Part shown: positions 20,918-33,467 of the stretch, piece after piece
How the letters are laid out: every line of letters starts with the position of its first letter
How positions within the stretch are numbered: the stretch's first letter is position 1
Position numbers and translations under genes: made by a program
Source of the DNA: Lactarius indigo
Taxonomy: Eukaryota; Basidiomycota; Agaricomycetes; Russulales; Russulaceae
DNA length: 64,000 bases
Assembly: GCA_025766275.1 (NCBI GenBank)
Contig: JAFKAC010000174.1
Coordinates: forward strand, 24,961 to 88,960
Reading direction: 5' to 3'
Notes under the pieces: generated by a model
The model's input: only the letters and a program-made list of their open reading frames with translations
What the model was told of the DNA's origin: nothing
Databases searched by the model: none

Positions 20918-23259
20918 TCACGACTCTGTAAAGTGGCTCTCTCCGATGTTATCAAGCGCAGTATCCTCTGCATCCAACCGACGGAAGGAGAACCAGAAAA
21001 GAACTCCACCAATTCCCGATAAGACGGACATGGTACCGTAGTTCCATACCAACAGCGGGTCCATGGATAGGGCTAGAATTGGCGAACAAATAAGTAAAAA
21101 CAGGGGCCTGTCAAGCAGATGCACAACTCACGGTTAAAGGCTTCGCCGATGGCAGCAGATATGGCAGAGGTAAACAGGAATATTGCCATGACAAGCGACT
21201 TCATGTTTTTGGGCGCTTTCGTGAAAGCATACTCCAGACCAGTAATTGATCCGAGAATTTCAGAAAAGGCGATGAGAATATATGATCCGCTCTGAATCCA
21301 CACATTGAGAGAAGACGTGACTGGGTTTCCATCAGCATCTACGCAAGTAGACACTTGGTTTCCACATGGGTTGGTCTAAAGTGCAAGCACGAACTATCAG
21401 CTAACATGGTGACGCCGTTGAAAAAAGTCTCAAGGCACACCTGGTAGACATAGTGCTGAACAACAGCAGCCCAGACCATGGAAAGGGAACCAAGAATGAA
21501 GCCTGCAGTGATCCTCTTGATCGGTGAGAAGTTGATGCCTATCTTACGGAGACCCGGGTAGAAGAAGAGGTCGAAAATAGGAATGAATATTATCAACGCA
21601 AGCGGGTCGAGATTGTTGATGACATCGTTTGGAACGCCATTGGTCACCATAGTGGCGGCTTGAGACGTCAAGTTGTTGACCATCTGATTGTATGTAAGCC
21701 CTGTTCAAAACGTCATCATACGAAATTGTGACCGTGTCGCGGAACATACAGTACAGGGGGAACCAAGTGAACACGGAGCACGCCTTGAAGCCACGACGAA
21801 CCTCCTCGACCCATTTGTCGTCGAAAGTCATCCAGCTGGGCCGCTGGTCGTCAGGGATGTTGCTCGGCTTAGCCGACTCCCAAAAGTCGTCGGCCTTGAG
21901 GTTCTTATAGAGGGTGACAGGGTTGGGTGACCATCTACCCCTTGCAGCATATTTCCAAAGCTTGACGGACTTGATAAACACAGAGCCTTGAGGAGGGGAT
22001 CGGCGGTACCTGTTGCGACCAACGAAAAGGACAATGGGACAAAGGAGGAAGACCGCGGTAGGGAGCGTAAAAGCGAGATAGAAACCATGATACTTTATGG
22101 AGATTAATATAACGAATATCGGATTAAGTGGGATAGCAAACCTTCTCAGCAAATGTCATGGAAATCTGACCGACCATCGCACCAACGTTGATAAAGAAAT
22201 AGAAATACTGAAATGCGATCTGCCACACTGACCGAAAGTAAGGAGGGTGGGACATACCATGTAGATCCGAGAGGTGGTCAATGACGGGTCGACAATGACA
22301 CGCTCGCCAGACTTTGTCTGGGAGACGAAAGGGCGAACGAAGCGCTGTTGTTCGGCGACAAGTGGTGAGATGTTTGACTTGAAACCTCCAGTACCGAGAC
22401 CCATGATAACGATGGCAACGCAAAGGGCAGCAAGTGCACCATTAGGGTGCACGATGACTGGAGGAATTGCCGAGATGATCAGAACGATGTGGCCAACAAG
22501 AGCGATAGCTACGGAGACAGCAATGGTGTTGTATCGCCCCCACTTTTCATCGGCAATGTAGGCACCGAGCAGAGGAGTGACGTAAGCCCTATAATAAAGA
22601 TACTCAGTCCTGCGACATCGCAATTATGGACCATGATAATCACCAGAACTGCAAGAACGTGGTAAGACCGGTCGAAGTCTCCTGCTTCTGTCCCAAGGCA
22701 CCAGAAACGCCATTCTTTCCACCAGCACCAGTTTTAGAACCCTTGGGGAGGGGCTGCTGAATGAAATTGACCTGAAAATAACGGGTAAACAAGTGGGATC
22801 ATGTGGGAATGGGAGACAAAGAAACTCACGAAAACTACAGTACTGCCTGAGAGGTAGAAAAGCATAATCATGAGGACATTACCCCGAATAGAAAACGACA
22901 TGGGATGAGCGTACCATAATACTGTGACGATGGCATAATCAGTTGCACGAAGAGATGGGGCCACTGTAGGGAAACTCACCGAGAACCGTTCCGCCAGCTC
23001 AACGAATGCGATCACTGCAGCCACATCAACGACCGCGTCTGAGAAAAGTAAAATTAAACGTACGATATGCGCTCCAACTGATCTTGTCAGGGATGCGACG
23101 GAGGGTGTCCATCTCCTCCTCTGTCGGAGCGACCAAACCAGCAAGCTCGAATTCATCGGGCGGATTAGAGGAAGAGCTGACGGAGCCTGTCTTTTCGAAC
23201 TTGGGATCCTTCGCGGGATCGGTGACCGTAGCGTAGTAGTCGTCAGCCTGCTTCTCCAT
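20918..23259 (-). CDS. PTR2: POT/PTR2 family proton-coupled peptide transporter
   Basis: Plasma-membrane H+-coupled uptake of di/tripeptides. From ATG 23259 about eight exons read through to the end at 20918. The cytosolic N-terminus contains EEEMDTLRRIPDKISWSAY, followed by the first helix LIAFVELAERFS. Family signatures are LLGAYIADEKWGRYNTI, a GLGTGGFKSNISPL helix and FYFFINVGAMVGQISM. The mid-loop has the fungal WMTFDDKWVEEVRRGFKACSVF block. Late helices include PLALIIFIPIFDLFFYPGLR and SGSYILIAFSEILGSITGLEY. The tail ends DNIGESHFTES. I saw no break. It is part of the minus-strand gene run and immediately upstream of ATG13. Confidence 0.93.
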
Positions 23260-24631
23260 GATTCTCTGTGAGTGACACCTTAGAATTGAAGCGTCGATCT
23301 AACGAGAGAGACGGCCAACAAGGGGAAGAGGGAAGAGTAGAAGCCCCACCGCATTGACGTGAGAGCGACTGCATTTTATACGTCAGGGGATGTATGTGAC
23401 TTCTCATCTCTTCTGAATCTTCTGACTGTTGACCATATGGTTGTGGTACCTGTATGGGTGGACCCTTCTCTAAAAGGGAAATCTATACCTTGGCGCGTTT
23501 CTTACGTTATCTCTCCCCGTAACCCCTCCAAATCCGGTTTCATTCGCTCCTCGTCTTGTCGAATTATCTGAGCAGGGCAACCATTCTTCCTCATTTACTT
23601 TCTCTGCTTTTCGAAACGCTGCTCCAGGACGCATTTCCGAACCGGGACCCTGGAATGGCAGGTGACCTCGCAACGAAACCGGCCTTTGAGTTTCGGCGGT
23701 GAAACAATGCACATGACTTTGCGACACTTCGTGTTCCACCTCCGATTGCGGGGCCAAGCCCTCGGGTGCCTATCGCTGGTTGTTCGTTCTGGTATGCTCT
23801 TCTTTGATGCAAACGCCGAGTCATGAGAACGATGGAAGCACGCGGAGACCCGGACCTGGGTCATTGGGGCTATCTGTACAGACTAGGCCTGCCAAGTGCG
23901 CCGTGGGTAGTCCAAGTGCATCCGATGATGGCCCTTCCATGTACTAGACTGGCACCATTGCATCCGTCGGCGATAACTTCTGGCCGACAAAATGGCCTCG
24001 GAGTGCAACAACCATTGGAGAGATTTTCTTGCGCGAAAGCTACGTGGATCCGGACGCACCCAGACACCACTCACCGCTCGTGGAGACTGACCTCCTTAAG
24101 GACAGATCATTGCGCACACGGAGTTACATTCCAAAATTATTTAATTTTTTGATATGATGAAAGTGGTGAAACAGACTGTTGTCCAAAAAGTGGCTAAGTG
24201 GGAACGCAAAAGGGGAGGTGTCGGAAATTTGCTGGTGAGACTAGTGGCCAGAAGTTTCGGTTTACAAATGAGGGACAAACGTTATACACTGTTCGCTGCA
24301 TACAACCCACCTTAGGGACCGTGGAGTAGACAACGAAATATCAGGGACAATATCATATCTTACGTACTAAGTACATTGCTTCGTTATTGTATATATCATT
24401 CGACTTCTTGCAGAAAGGGTCCACCATCCAAGCGGGACGTCAGACCACTCAATATTTGTTATTTCGGTAACTAGGTGCTTCCCCCCAGAAGACTAAGGGA
24501 TTGTAAATTATATCATAGCTACCATGTCTTTCCCCATACAACGGTGCAGCGATCGGCCACGAAATGATTAACCTAGACCATCACCGTCGTGGCGATCGCC
24601 CAAGGAGATGTGCCTCACGATGTTACGCGTA
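23260..24631. other. Intergenic region
   Basis: About 1.37 kb between the peptide transporter start and the 3' end of the phytase-like gene. Short overlapping frames on both strands around 23470-24070 have no recognisable product. The 24130-24540 part is AT-rich. It presumably includes the transporter promoter. No RNA gene or repeat was recognised. Confidence 0.45.
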
Positions 24632-26565
24632 TCATATCACCACTTGCGCCCCAGGAAGGGTTACCCGGAACACAAGGAATTGGTTATCGTTATCTAGACC
24701 CGCGTTGAACGGTTCACCATCGAATACACCATTCGTTGACATAAAGTCGTTGTCAGCCTAAAGGAGAGGTTCTCAGCGGTGGTTCTGAACAGGTTGCTCG
24801 ATACCTACGACGGTGAAAAGGAAATAGTCATTAGGTGCTGTAGGGTCGGACACTGGGGCGAGGGCGAGCGACTCCCACTTGGCATCAATCAACGTCTGGC
24901 TCGAGGGGTCACCTGAGTCGGAATTTCAGCCATCTTTCTTATCATTCGGCTATCAAATCGCGTACCGTTATGTAGGCCAAATCGCGCCAATTGCGTGCTG
25001 TCAAGGTAGTTCACAAAGCTAACGTATGTCGCGGGAACGATGCTGCTAGATAGCACCCCTCCGGTTGCAATCGGGTGGCTCGGGCTGTCGAACGAGGTGC
25101 CGTGAATGTCAGTCGCCCCTACGGTCGAAATCAGGTCCGCATGCCTATGAGACAACCACGTTAGCTACATCCGATGTCCGGTACGTCAGTGACGTGGAAC
25201 ACCGACTTGTATGCCGATAACGTCGCATCTCCGCCGTGCCCATTACCATCGCGGGCGAGTACGAGGAAAACCCCGTTTTTGACGTAGTGTAATTCGCTCG
25301 CACCAAGCGCTTTGCCGGCACTGTCAAGTGGTAGAGGCACGACCCACTCGCCAACGAGCGGCGGCCGTGTCGTGCTAGCATGAGAGATGTCGTAGGCGAG
25401 TAGTCGTGTGTAACGGGCGGTGCTTTTCTTATTTCCACCGTCCTGGATGGCCGCGGACTGCAGAAGTGCGTACAGCGTGTTGCCGTCCGAGGAGATGGTC
25501 AATCCCTCCAACCCTAGGAGGCGACGACGAGCATCACCGGATGAACGAGTAGGAAATATAGTAAAACCAACCTTGATTTCCAGAGCGCCCCGTGACCGGG
25601 TCGGAGGCAGCTGTGAAAGACAGCTGTCCCGCGGAGTTAAGTGGTACAATCGCTTGTGGCGGCTGGATAGTCTGAATCAAGTCGCCGAATGCGTCAAAGT
25701 GGTAGATGTATGGCCCATACTCGTCGCTAACCCAAAACCTACGCAATCTCTGTAATCAGAAAAAGAAAAAAGGGGGGAAACAACAAAAGACGAAATCGCA
25801 CGTTCCGTCGGGAGCAAGGGCAAGCCCCTCGAGATCAAGAGAAAGGTGGTTAAAGGATGATGAGGGAATTGGCATGGGCGGGTCGGCCAGCTGTGATGTC
25901 GGATACCCAGACTGCGCCGCACGTACACCCAGTGAATCAAGGCCAGTGGTCGCCACGCTACCACGGTCAAAATAAAATAGAGTGTCCGAATAGGACAGCT
26001 GGAGTGTTTGTTGGGCAGCGGCAAACGACAATGGTGTTGTTCCGGAATAGGGGGTCAACGTGAAGTCAATGAACAGTTGCCTGCCCTGGTAGTCGATTGT
26101 GCCAGCACTGCGAGCTCAGTTAATTCGCGTGTGGTGCGCAAGAACCGAGGAAGGGGGCGCGTACACATTGAAACCTCGATCAGGTTGCACGACAAGTTGT
26201 CCAGTGTAGGTCCCACTTGGGCCGGTGGAGAAAGACGACAGCGCAACCGCGCTACCGATCCCGCCAATCGTGTCACCTAATTTGGTATGAAACCTTCCTA
26301 AGCGGAGCAACGATCACATGGCCACAAACCATTCCATTCCGTGGCGTCGGACGGGATGAGCCCGAATGCAACGAGGCCCTGAGGGATGAGATGAGTATTT
26401 TGTCGAATGGCACCTAGTGGGTCAGTCACTCACTTTGTTGACATACGTTTCTCCGTTAAGAATTACGGACGTGGCCTGCGCGGCTCTTCTAGTGACATTG
26501 GATGGAACTCCCATTACAGCAGGCGTACCAAAGGCAAGCAGAGACAACGGGAGAACGAAGAACAT
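24632..26565 (-). CDS. Secreted phytase-like (esterase-like activity of phytase) domain protein
   Basis: Secreted beta-propeller-like protein of the 'esterase-like activity of phytase' family (PF13449 type). From ATG 26565 a signal peptide (MFFVLPLSLLAFGTPAVMG) is followed by about eight exons. Family hallmarks are DLEGLALAPDGTCDF, FWVSDEYGPYIYHFDAFGDL, GLEGLTISSDGNTLYALLQ, LLAYDISH and, near the end, the last exon DNDFMSTNGVFDGEPFNAG ending at TGA 24632-24634. The conserved 'SDEYGPY' and 'GLEGLTIS' motifs are clear. The enzymatic substrate is unproven; the family name comes from a region in bacterial phytases. I saw no frame break. Confidence 0.88.
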
Positions 26566-26600
26566 GTTGATGTGTTCGCACTCTCGAATATATCTGAACT

Positions 26601-26607
26601 ATTTATA
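26601..26607 (-). promoter_or_regulatory. Candidate TATA box of the phytase-like gene
   Basis: On the minus strand the sequence TATAAAT (within CATATAAATAG) lies 36 bp before the start codon at 26565. Its distance to the ATG would make the 5' leader very short. Confidence 0.4.
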
Positions 26608-27099
26608 TGTTACAATCTTCGTTCAATTTCCAGAAAATCCGAGCACAACATTCATGAAACCCACCAGAAGACCACGGGGGGGTCGTCTCCTCGTGGGTGG
26701 GCAACGCACGTGGGGGTAGTGGCACAAGAAACGCCGAGCGAAAGCTACACTACGAAAAGTGCGGGGCAGCGAGAGAAACCATGGCCATGCGTAACACGTG
26801 GGTACCATCGGAGTTCACCTCCGAAAAGGCCAAGCCATACTCACGAACACGGATTAAATATTGGACATTTGACAGTCGACCACGTCGTATTCGGGGCGTC
26901 GGTCTTTATAGCAGCTTGTGCTTGGCAGAACCCATAAGGCGCCGATGACTTTTCATGTGAGTCATGACACGGAGCACATGGCACAGTATCGCGTGGTAGT
27001 TACCATTTGCTCACATCACTGCCGTCCGCAACATTACTAGTATCGTTCACAATATTGACACAAGATGCACGTCATAAGTTCACACGGTGTCCTGAATCA

Positions 27100-27618
27100 C
27101 TAGGCACTCTCATAAGCCACGCCCCTCTGCACCAGAATTTCCGTGATTTCCACCGCACGGTCGAAATCCTTCTTGTGATCCTCTGTCACGACGATGCCGC
27201 TGTCGAACCTCCCACAACCCTGAGGAGCAGAATTCGCCCACGCGAATCCGTCGGCACCCTGCCAAAAGATACCGACGTTTCGACCATAGATATCGTTCGA
27301 GGGCACCTCCTCTGTGGGCAATTTCCGCAGGATGTCTTCCAGCTCTTTGACTAGTTTGGTAGTGTCATCTGAGATCTGGATGCTCTTGGGTTTCGAATCG
27401 AGTTGCTGAGCTGTCGCCCCGCCTGACGGGAATGGGAATTGAGAAGTTAGGAGGATGTGAGGATTGACTGGAGGCTTGAACGAAAGATTATGCACGGCGG
27501 AAGGGCGGGGTGGGATGAATCCGCCGAGGATACCTGTGGTCGAATGAGAAGGTCACTGAGATGGTGTAAGCGTCCTCGTACCGTGCTGGATGCAAAGATC
27601 AAATGGACCGGGTGACAT
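27100..27618 (-). CDS. Conserved hypothetical protein, 156 aa
   Basis: Two exons (27582-27618 and 27100-27533) joined at a GTACGA donor and CACAG acceptor give 156 aa in frame. The protein starts MSPGPFDLCIQHGILGGFIP. It has a middle part rich in small residues and an acidic, helix-like stretch (TTKLVKELEDILRKLPTEE). It ends with DFDRAVEITEILVQRGVAY. No signal peptide or membrane segment is visible. I do not recognise the family. The clean splice and codon-like composition make a real gene likely. It belongs to the minus-strand run between the phytase-like and WD40 genes. Confidence 0.65.
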
Positions 27619-27772
27619 CAGGGTTGAATCGTTGAAGCTTTGGAAGAGGGAGAAGGAAGAGACGAGCCTCTGATATCGCTTCTTTATATGGGTTTCCCTG
27701 CAGTACTCGGTGCGCAGCTACTCAGCACAGCTACACACAACCAGTTGCTTACTGTACTGTATTACAGTAACT

Positions 27773-29186
27773 CTACAATTCATATTTTCTTACCACGCCT
27801 CCATCGCCCGATATATATATAAACTCTTCAGAGACTCGGAGGGCTCGTGCAGCCTCGATATTCCCGAAAACCAGTTCGCTAACATGCGAATTGCCGGCGT
27901 GGTCAATCACATGGGGCAGACCGTCCTCCCCGCCAATAACAAGGCGGCCTCCAGGCGCGAATGATACGCACTCTATCGGCGCACCACCACGTCTCCAGCG
28001 CTGGCTAATGAAGCCACCACGAACATCAAACAAGACCGCCGTACCGTCTGCACCACCAAGCGCTATCTCCCGCTCGTCGCCTGACACCGCGATCGCGCGA
28101 GCCGCAGCAGTACCTGTCGCCAATTTTGTCGTGAGCGTGGGTGTGCTCTCGCGTGTGTCGAGCGATTGCACACTCCCGTCGGCGAGGGCCACCCAGACGG
28201 TTCCGCTCGTGTCACCTGTTGATGCCGCCGCAAGGGCAACAACCGGCTTTTCCATCACCCACATCGCCTTCTGCGCACCAGATCGGATGTCCCATGTGCG
28301 AAGTGAACCATCCTTGCTGGCTGATAGTAGGGTGCCGTTCGTGCAGGGGAGCAATGCCGTTACCGGGCGCGTGTGCCCCCCGAGGGATAGGAGTGGCGTC
28401 AACGTGGGTGATGTACCCGCCGAAGAGACGAGTAAGGGTGTGAGGTGTATGGTGAAATCAGAGCCCGCGGAGGCCAGTATCGGATCTGGAGAAGTCCCAG
28501 ATATGATCTCCAGCGCGTTGATGACCGACTTGTGTAGCTTTGTGGAAACGATGGGTTGCAATGCGTGTGTGGTTGGTACAGGATACTGAGCAGAGACCGG
28601 CAGGGAATGGGGAAGATCGTAGATGGAGACCGTCCCATCGAGTAGGGCTGTCGCCAGAAGTCCGTCGGAGATGGCAAAGGAAGGAATCTGACGCGGCTGT
28701 CACCAGAAGATGAACTTGTGAGCATCATCGCGGCCCTTTCAAGCTAGCTTCATCAGTATCACGCACTCACTTGTCTCTCATCCGAGTGTGATGGGTCTCC
28801 GTAAACCTCGGTAGGAGAGATTAACGCCACCGAGTCGATTCCAAGGCGTAAACAACGAGCTGTGTACCTGAACTACCCAAGAAGCGCATACAAAAGCTGA
28901 GTTTAGGACGAAACGATCGATGCCCACCAAAAAGATCTCTCACCTGCGACATACGCGTAAGCTCAACACCGCCCACTCCCGTGAGCTCGATGCGATCACG
29001 ATCCTTCTCATGAAGGCTTATGGCAACTTTGCCGTGAACGGATGGTTCTCCGTCCTTGTAGCAGGACAGCCAAATGCTCTCTGAGGGAATGATACCACCA
29101 TGGACCTCGGAAAGTACGGTAGCAAAATCGTCTTGGATAGTTGCTGTAGGCAGCGTTACCGGTGGAGGCACCGCTAGTTGAGACAT
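27773..29186 (-). CDS. WD40 repeat protein
   Basis: From ATG 29186 the first exon encodes a non-repeat N-terminal domain (ESIWLSCYKDGEPSVHG; DRIELTGVGGVELT). A GTATGT donor near 28964 joins an exon (DSVALISPTEVYGDPSHSDE), then the main exon follows with WD40-like repeats: SFAISDGLLATALLDGTVSIYD, LASAGSDFTIHL, LLSASKDGSLRTWDIRSG, VWVALADGSVQSLD, IALGGADGTAVLFDVRG and YISGDGGVVRKYEL. Only repeats 2-5 have typical GH/WD features. The other obvious donor (GTGAGA) would force a stop, so the GTATGT donor is preferred. Proteins of this build act as scaffolds. The specific role is not recognised. Confidence 0.78.
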
Positions 29187-29802
29187 CGTCAGAGTTCTTT
29201 GGAAGGAGATTCGCGGATATGCGTGCGTCAGCAGTGGTGGTCAGATCACAAAGCGCTCACTGGCAGGCGTCTCGTCGGGTGCAACTTTCCGTATCTGCAT
29301 GCTGTTTATGCCATAGCGCCGACGAATTACCGTAAAGCTCCGCGGTACGTCAGTGACGACTTAGGGGAGCGTACACACAACTGCGCTAGGCTACTATTCC
29401 CCTAGTGCTGCGCCTGTATAGGCTCAGTAGACAGCAGAGACATATCTAGTGACCTCTCCTATTTTGCGTCATGACGCTGAAAGCAAGATGCGACCAAACT
29501 CGGACAAACCTTTGCGACTGGAAAGTGTTTCAGTCGCATAGTGGGAACATATCAAGATAGATGAACCAGAGTAATGGGGAGCCGGTAATCAAGGATAAGA
29601 CCTGTACTAGTAATCAGGACACTGCAGGATAATTACAGCACCTGCTCTCCACCGTGCGTTGTACACCAGACAGAGATTAGATGCGGTAGGACGTAAAGTA
29701 CGTAGTATCAGAAGATATTGCATCATTGCGGCCACGCCCTATGTTCTCCCTTTGTCAGTGATGCAGGACGAACTTCATTCAGCTCGTGGCCTTACCTCCC
29801 AT
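29187..29802. other. Intergenic region between WD40 gene and BET1
   Basis: About 600 bp with no supported gene. It contains the WD40 gene promoter and the BET1 3' region. Nothing else was recognised. Confidence 0.4.
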
Positions 29803-30235
29803 CTACCGGCTAAACAAACGAGAGAACAACATCTTCGACAGCCACATTCCGAATAAGAACGAAAGTACGAAGATCACGATCCGGATAATTCTGACGGTGC
29901 TTGGGGATACCGAACGGGCCATTCGGTCGGCAGAGGAGGTAAGGCCAGACGCAATGGAGCCGAATGTATTGGTCTTGTCGTATCCGAAACGTTAGCTACA
30001 AGGGAAGAAAAACAGGAGGTGAAACGCACTGTGTCATCAAGGACCAGATTCTGACGTTCAACGTCGTCGTGGATGTCAGTGGTTACCTATAACATCTCGT
30101 TGGTAAGGCAAAATAAGAGTGTGGAACACGAAACGGCCATACGCCACGCAGTGTACGAATCTTGGAGTGAAGTTCATCAAGACGTTGGTCATTTTGTGCT
30201 TCATAGGTGTCCTCCTGGGATCGAGAGCTAGACAT
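29803..30235 (-). CDS. BET1: Bet1-type Qc-SNARE
   Basis: Three small exons (30143-30235, 30030-30086, 29803-29973) give 106 aa. The gene is easily missed because no single frame is long. The SNARE motif runs from NDQRLDELHSKIRTLRGVT through DIHDDVERQNLVLDD, with the usual heptads. It is followed by a linker (NTFGSIASGLTSSADRMARS) and a C-terminal membrane anchor (IVIFVLSFLFGMWLSKMLF), the layout of Bet1/Sft1 proteins in ER-Golgi transport. The start at 30235 (MSSSRSQED) lies before a short polar N-terminus. All three exons join in phase 0. Confidence 0.9.
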
Positions 30236-30417
30236 GATGGCGATTGAAACGAAGGGAAGACATAGCTTGACTGCAGGTCAGAGACAGAACCTCATTTCGG
30301 GGTTAGGGTTGGATCGAGTCGCGCGACATTTCAATTTTTTGATCAAACACTGATGACACTGTAGCCTACTGTACATACAGTCGAGTCCATCGGAATGCAT
30401 ACGATCTCGGCAGAAAG

Positions 30418-33330
30418 TCAACGCAAGCTACCCGACCGCGTGCGAGTTTCACTCATGCCTGGCGGGCCGCCCAAGTCATCGCCCTCACTGCCATAATACG
30501 CCGAAATATAATCAAACTCGTCTTCCTGCTGCTGTTCCTGCTGTGGTAGAGGTGGAGCTGGAACTGGCGATTGAGCTTGGACAGTTGGCAATGATGATGT
30601 CGAACCGAATAAGCCACCAGTTCGTGGTGAGTACGGCGAGCCGCGGAGATCCCGTTTCTTTATCGAGAGCGGGCTCACGTCCGGGGGGCCGGAGAGAATG
30701 TCAGAGCTTACGCGCGGCACGGGCCGTCGGAAGGCCGCAGCAGATATCGTGCGGCTCCCTGGAGGAAGAAGTGGGGGCGTTTTGGCTTGAGGTGACGATA
30801 CGCTCGGGGGTGTTGGAAGCGTACGCTGAGAAATGTTGGGGCTGGGATTCGCAGGAAGCTCAGGGGGAGTGCGGAACGGTGCGCTGATGGGGCTAGATAA
30901 TGTCGGTGACGACGATAGAGGAAGCGAAATGTTCGGTGGTGGAAGGTGTGCCTGTTGCGTCGGTGAAGACGGTGTCGAGGGCACGCGTGGAGAAGGGGGG
31001 GCATTGGCGGGCGAAGGGTGTTCCGCAGAATTCCGGGAGGCCGTGGGCGATACTGGAGAACGATCATGCGTGCGGGCGAATGGCGATGAGGGGTGACTAA
31101 CTGAGCCGTTGGACGGCGGCGGTGCCTGCACCACTGGTGGAATCGAAAGTGGTGCAGGAACAATTGCTTCAGGCGACGCAGTTCTGGGTGGTGCAACAGG
31201 CGGACTGTACATGAGGGCGTCCATCTCGCGCGAGACTTCACGTGCAGCGGCGGCGTTTAATGCGCGCTCATCTTCTGGTGCCACTTCGGCATAGGGTGGT
31301 GTCGGGATAGGGTCTTGTGAGACTGAAGCTTTTGGTGACACAGGCGACGCGTTTCCTTCTTGAGCTAATGCCGAGGGCGTTTGTGCTGGATCAGAGACTT
31401 GGCCGTGTTCAGTGGATGTTGGGGTGGGTCCACCAGCTTTCTCGACGGATACGGTTTCGTGCTCGAGGTGTGACCACGGACGTGGCATATGGATAGAGCG
31501 GGAGCCAACGTTTCCTTTTCCTTCTTGGGCTAATGTCGAGGGCGTTTGTGCGGAATCAGAGAACGGGCTGTGTTCAGGGGACGTTGGGGTGGATCCACCA
31601 GGTTTTTCGTCGGATACAGTTTCGCGCTCGAGGTGTGACCACGGACGTGGCATCTGGATAGGGCGGGAGCCAAAACGTACCCTCCTCTCGCTCTGGGGCG
31701 GGTCCATGTACGACAACTGGACCTCTTCTTCCCCTTCGCCCGTGTTTGGCGGGACATAGGAAGATAGACCGTCGTATGCCCCGGAGTCCGGGGTCCCGTA
31801 AAGGCTTGCCCGAGGGGCGACTGGGGGCGCTGCGCCAGGCGGAGGTGGGTGACGTGACGTGTGGGCCCCCTCTGTGGCTTCGTACATTGGTGCAGGCTCA
31901 TAGGCGTCTCTCGACAGGGCCTGCTCCACCTCCTCGGTGAAAGTAGAAGTGAGCTGTGAACTATCCTGGGGCTCTGCAATCGCCGGGACGAAAGACCCTT
32001 GCCGCTTTCCCTTGACTGGGAATGTCGCAAAACGCCCACCGGACGGGGCAGACGGTCCAATTTGTTGCGACGAACTTGGGAAGGCGTCGCTCTGGAGAGA
32101 ACCAGAGGCCAGAGAAGAAGGTGGCATGTGTGTGGTATGAGAGAAGGTTTGCGAATAAGACACGTCTGGCCGGGATGGCAGGGCACCGAGCTCATCCGCT
32201 GGGAACGTAGTCGGTGTCTGGCCGTAGCCGCTCCGTTCTGCCAGCGAGGCTGTTCCAGATGTATCATAGCTGTGCTGAGTGTGGCGCTATCAGGACCTGT
32301 CACCGTCACCAAGTAGCACAGCATGGCTCACGATTGTACCAAACAATTTGTCAGAAGATGCCATTGGGGCGAAGTTGGAATCACTATCTTGACGAATGGC
32401 ATTTGTGGAGGACTGCACCCGGCTGGACGGAATGGAAGTGTCGAGCAAAACTTCGCCGAGTGCGCGCAGCGCATCAGCAACATATGTCTCAGTGCGAGGA
32501 TGGCCCGTGTAAAACGGACGAGTAGACCCCGGTTCTGTCTCTAGCTGAGGAAGCTCGGTCATAATAAGTTTGCCCGTTTCAGCAACGATCTAAGTGTGCG
32601 AATTAGGAGTGGATAGAAAACAGGCGGGAAATACACACGAGGCCTTTCCGGCAGCATTCTTGCAACCCGCCAAATTTGAGGGCCATCCATTCCTTGGTCG
32701 CGGTGCGCTTCAGATCTCCTAGCTTTGCTTCTTCGGTCATGATTTCTGAATCGAGCTCACGAATCTCCTCCCGTAGGCGCATAAGCAGTTCGGTTTGCGC
32801 TGGAGTGTTCTTATGGCCAGAGTCCAGCTTGCTAAGTTTGCGCTCGGCAGAATCGGCCTTCGAAACCACATTCTTACGACGGTGCTTCAGGGTATCAAGT
32901 TTCTCCTCCTGTGTGCGAACAGTTTTCATATGTTCGCGAATGGCCTGTTCATGTGCGGCAAACTGGGTGAGAGACGAAGAGAACTCTAGGAGGATCTTAG
33001 TAGACCCTCCGAGCGTATCCTGAGAAATGTTCCAGGGACGATCGATTGTTCTGCAAGGGACACTCACCGACAGATCGTCTCCCTCGCCAAGACCCCAAGT
33101 ACGCAGAGCTTCTGATGCTCGGATGAAGTCTGCGCTGAGTTTCGCAAGCCTTCGAATGTAGTAGCATGAGTTACACCGAATGGAAGCGAATAACATCGTC
33201 GGGATTCTTACGAAGTAACTATGGCCTTTTCGGTCGTGATGAGATCCTGAAGTGGGCGCAAATCCTTATTTCCCGCTAAAGCGGGGATCGTGGAATTATG
33301 GGCGAGTTTTGTTGCTGCGGACTTGAACAT
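30418..33330 (-). CDS. Eisosome component Pil1/Lsp1-family BAR protein with long proline-rich tail
   Basis: The N-terminal half (from ATG 33330, MFKSAATKLAHNSTIPAL) matches the Pil1/Lsp1 BAR domain: DLITTEKAIVTSLRRLAKLS, LRTWGLGEGDDL, FAAHEQAIREHMKTVRTQEE, the coiled KSADSAERKLSKLDSGHKN-like helix and LRALGEVLLD. These proteins form plasma-membrane furrows (eisosomes). Unlike the about 340-aa yeast proteins, this one continues for about 600 disordered residues rich in Pro/Ser/Thr, ending SETRTRSGSLR. The tail includes a direct repeat of about 55 residues (31360-31660). About four introns lie in the BAR part. Long-tailed Pil1 homologues occur in basidiomycetes. The tail's role is unknown. Confidence 0.88.
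31360..31665 (-). repeat. In-frame direct repeat in the Pil1-like tail
   Basis: Two consecutive segments of about 55 codons, both beginning MPRPWSHLE(R/H)ETVS and ending AQTP(S)ALAQEG, are encoded at about 31515-31660 and 31360-31500. DNA identity is high (GCTCGAGGTGTGACCACGGA occurs in both), which points to a recent internal duplication. Confidence 0.85.
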
Positions 33331-33467
33331 TGTAGACGGGGATTGAGGAGAGGAGCGGTGCTACCATGGTCACTAATTTACACAGCCATCGCCACGGTCA
33401 CCGGGCCGGGTCATTGTCCCTCCCCACGGTCCTCCACATCCGTCTGAACATACTTCACTCCCTCTCT

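Noticed and set aside
23470..24070. Several frames of 60-95 codons on both strands
   Set aside because: Mutually overlapping, no splice-supported extension and no domain; treated as intergenic.
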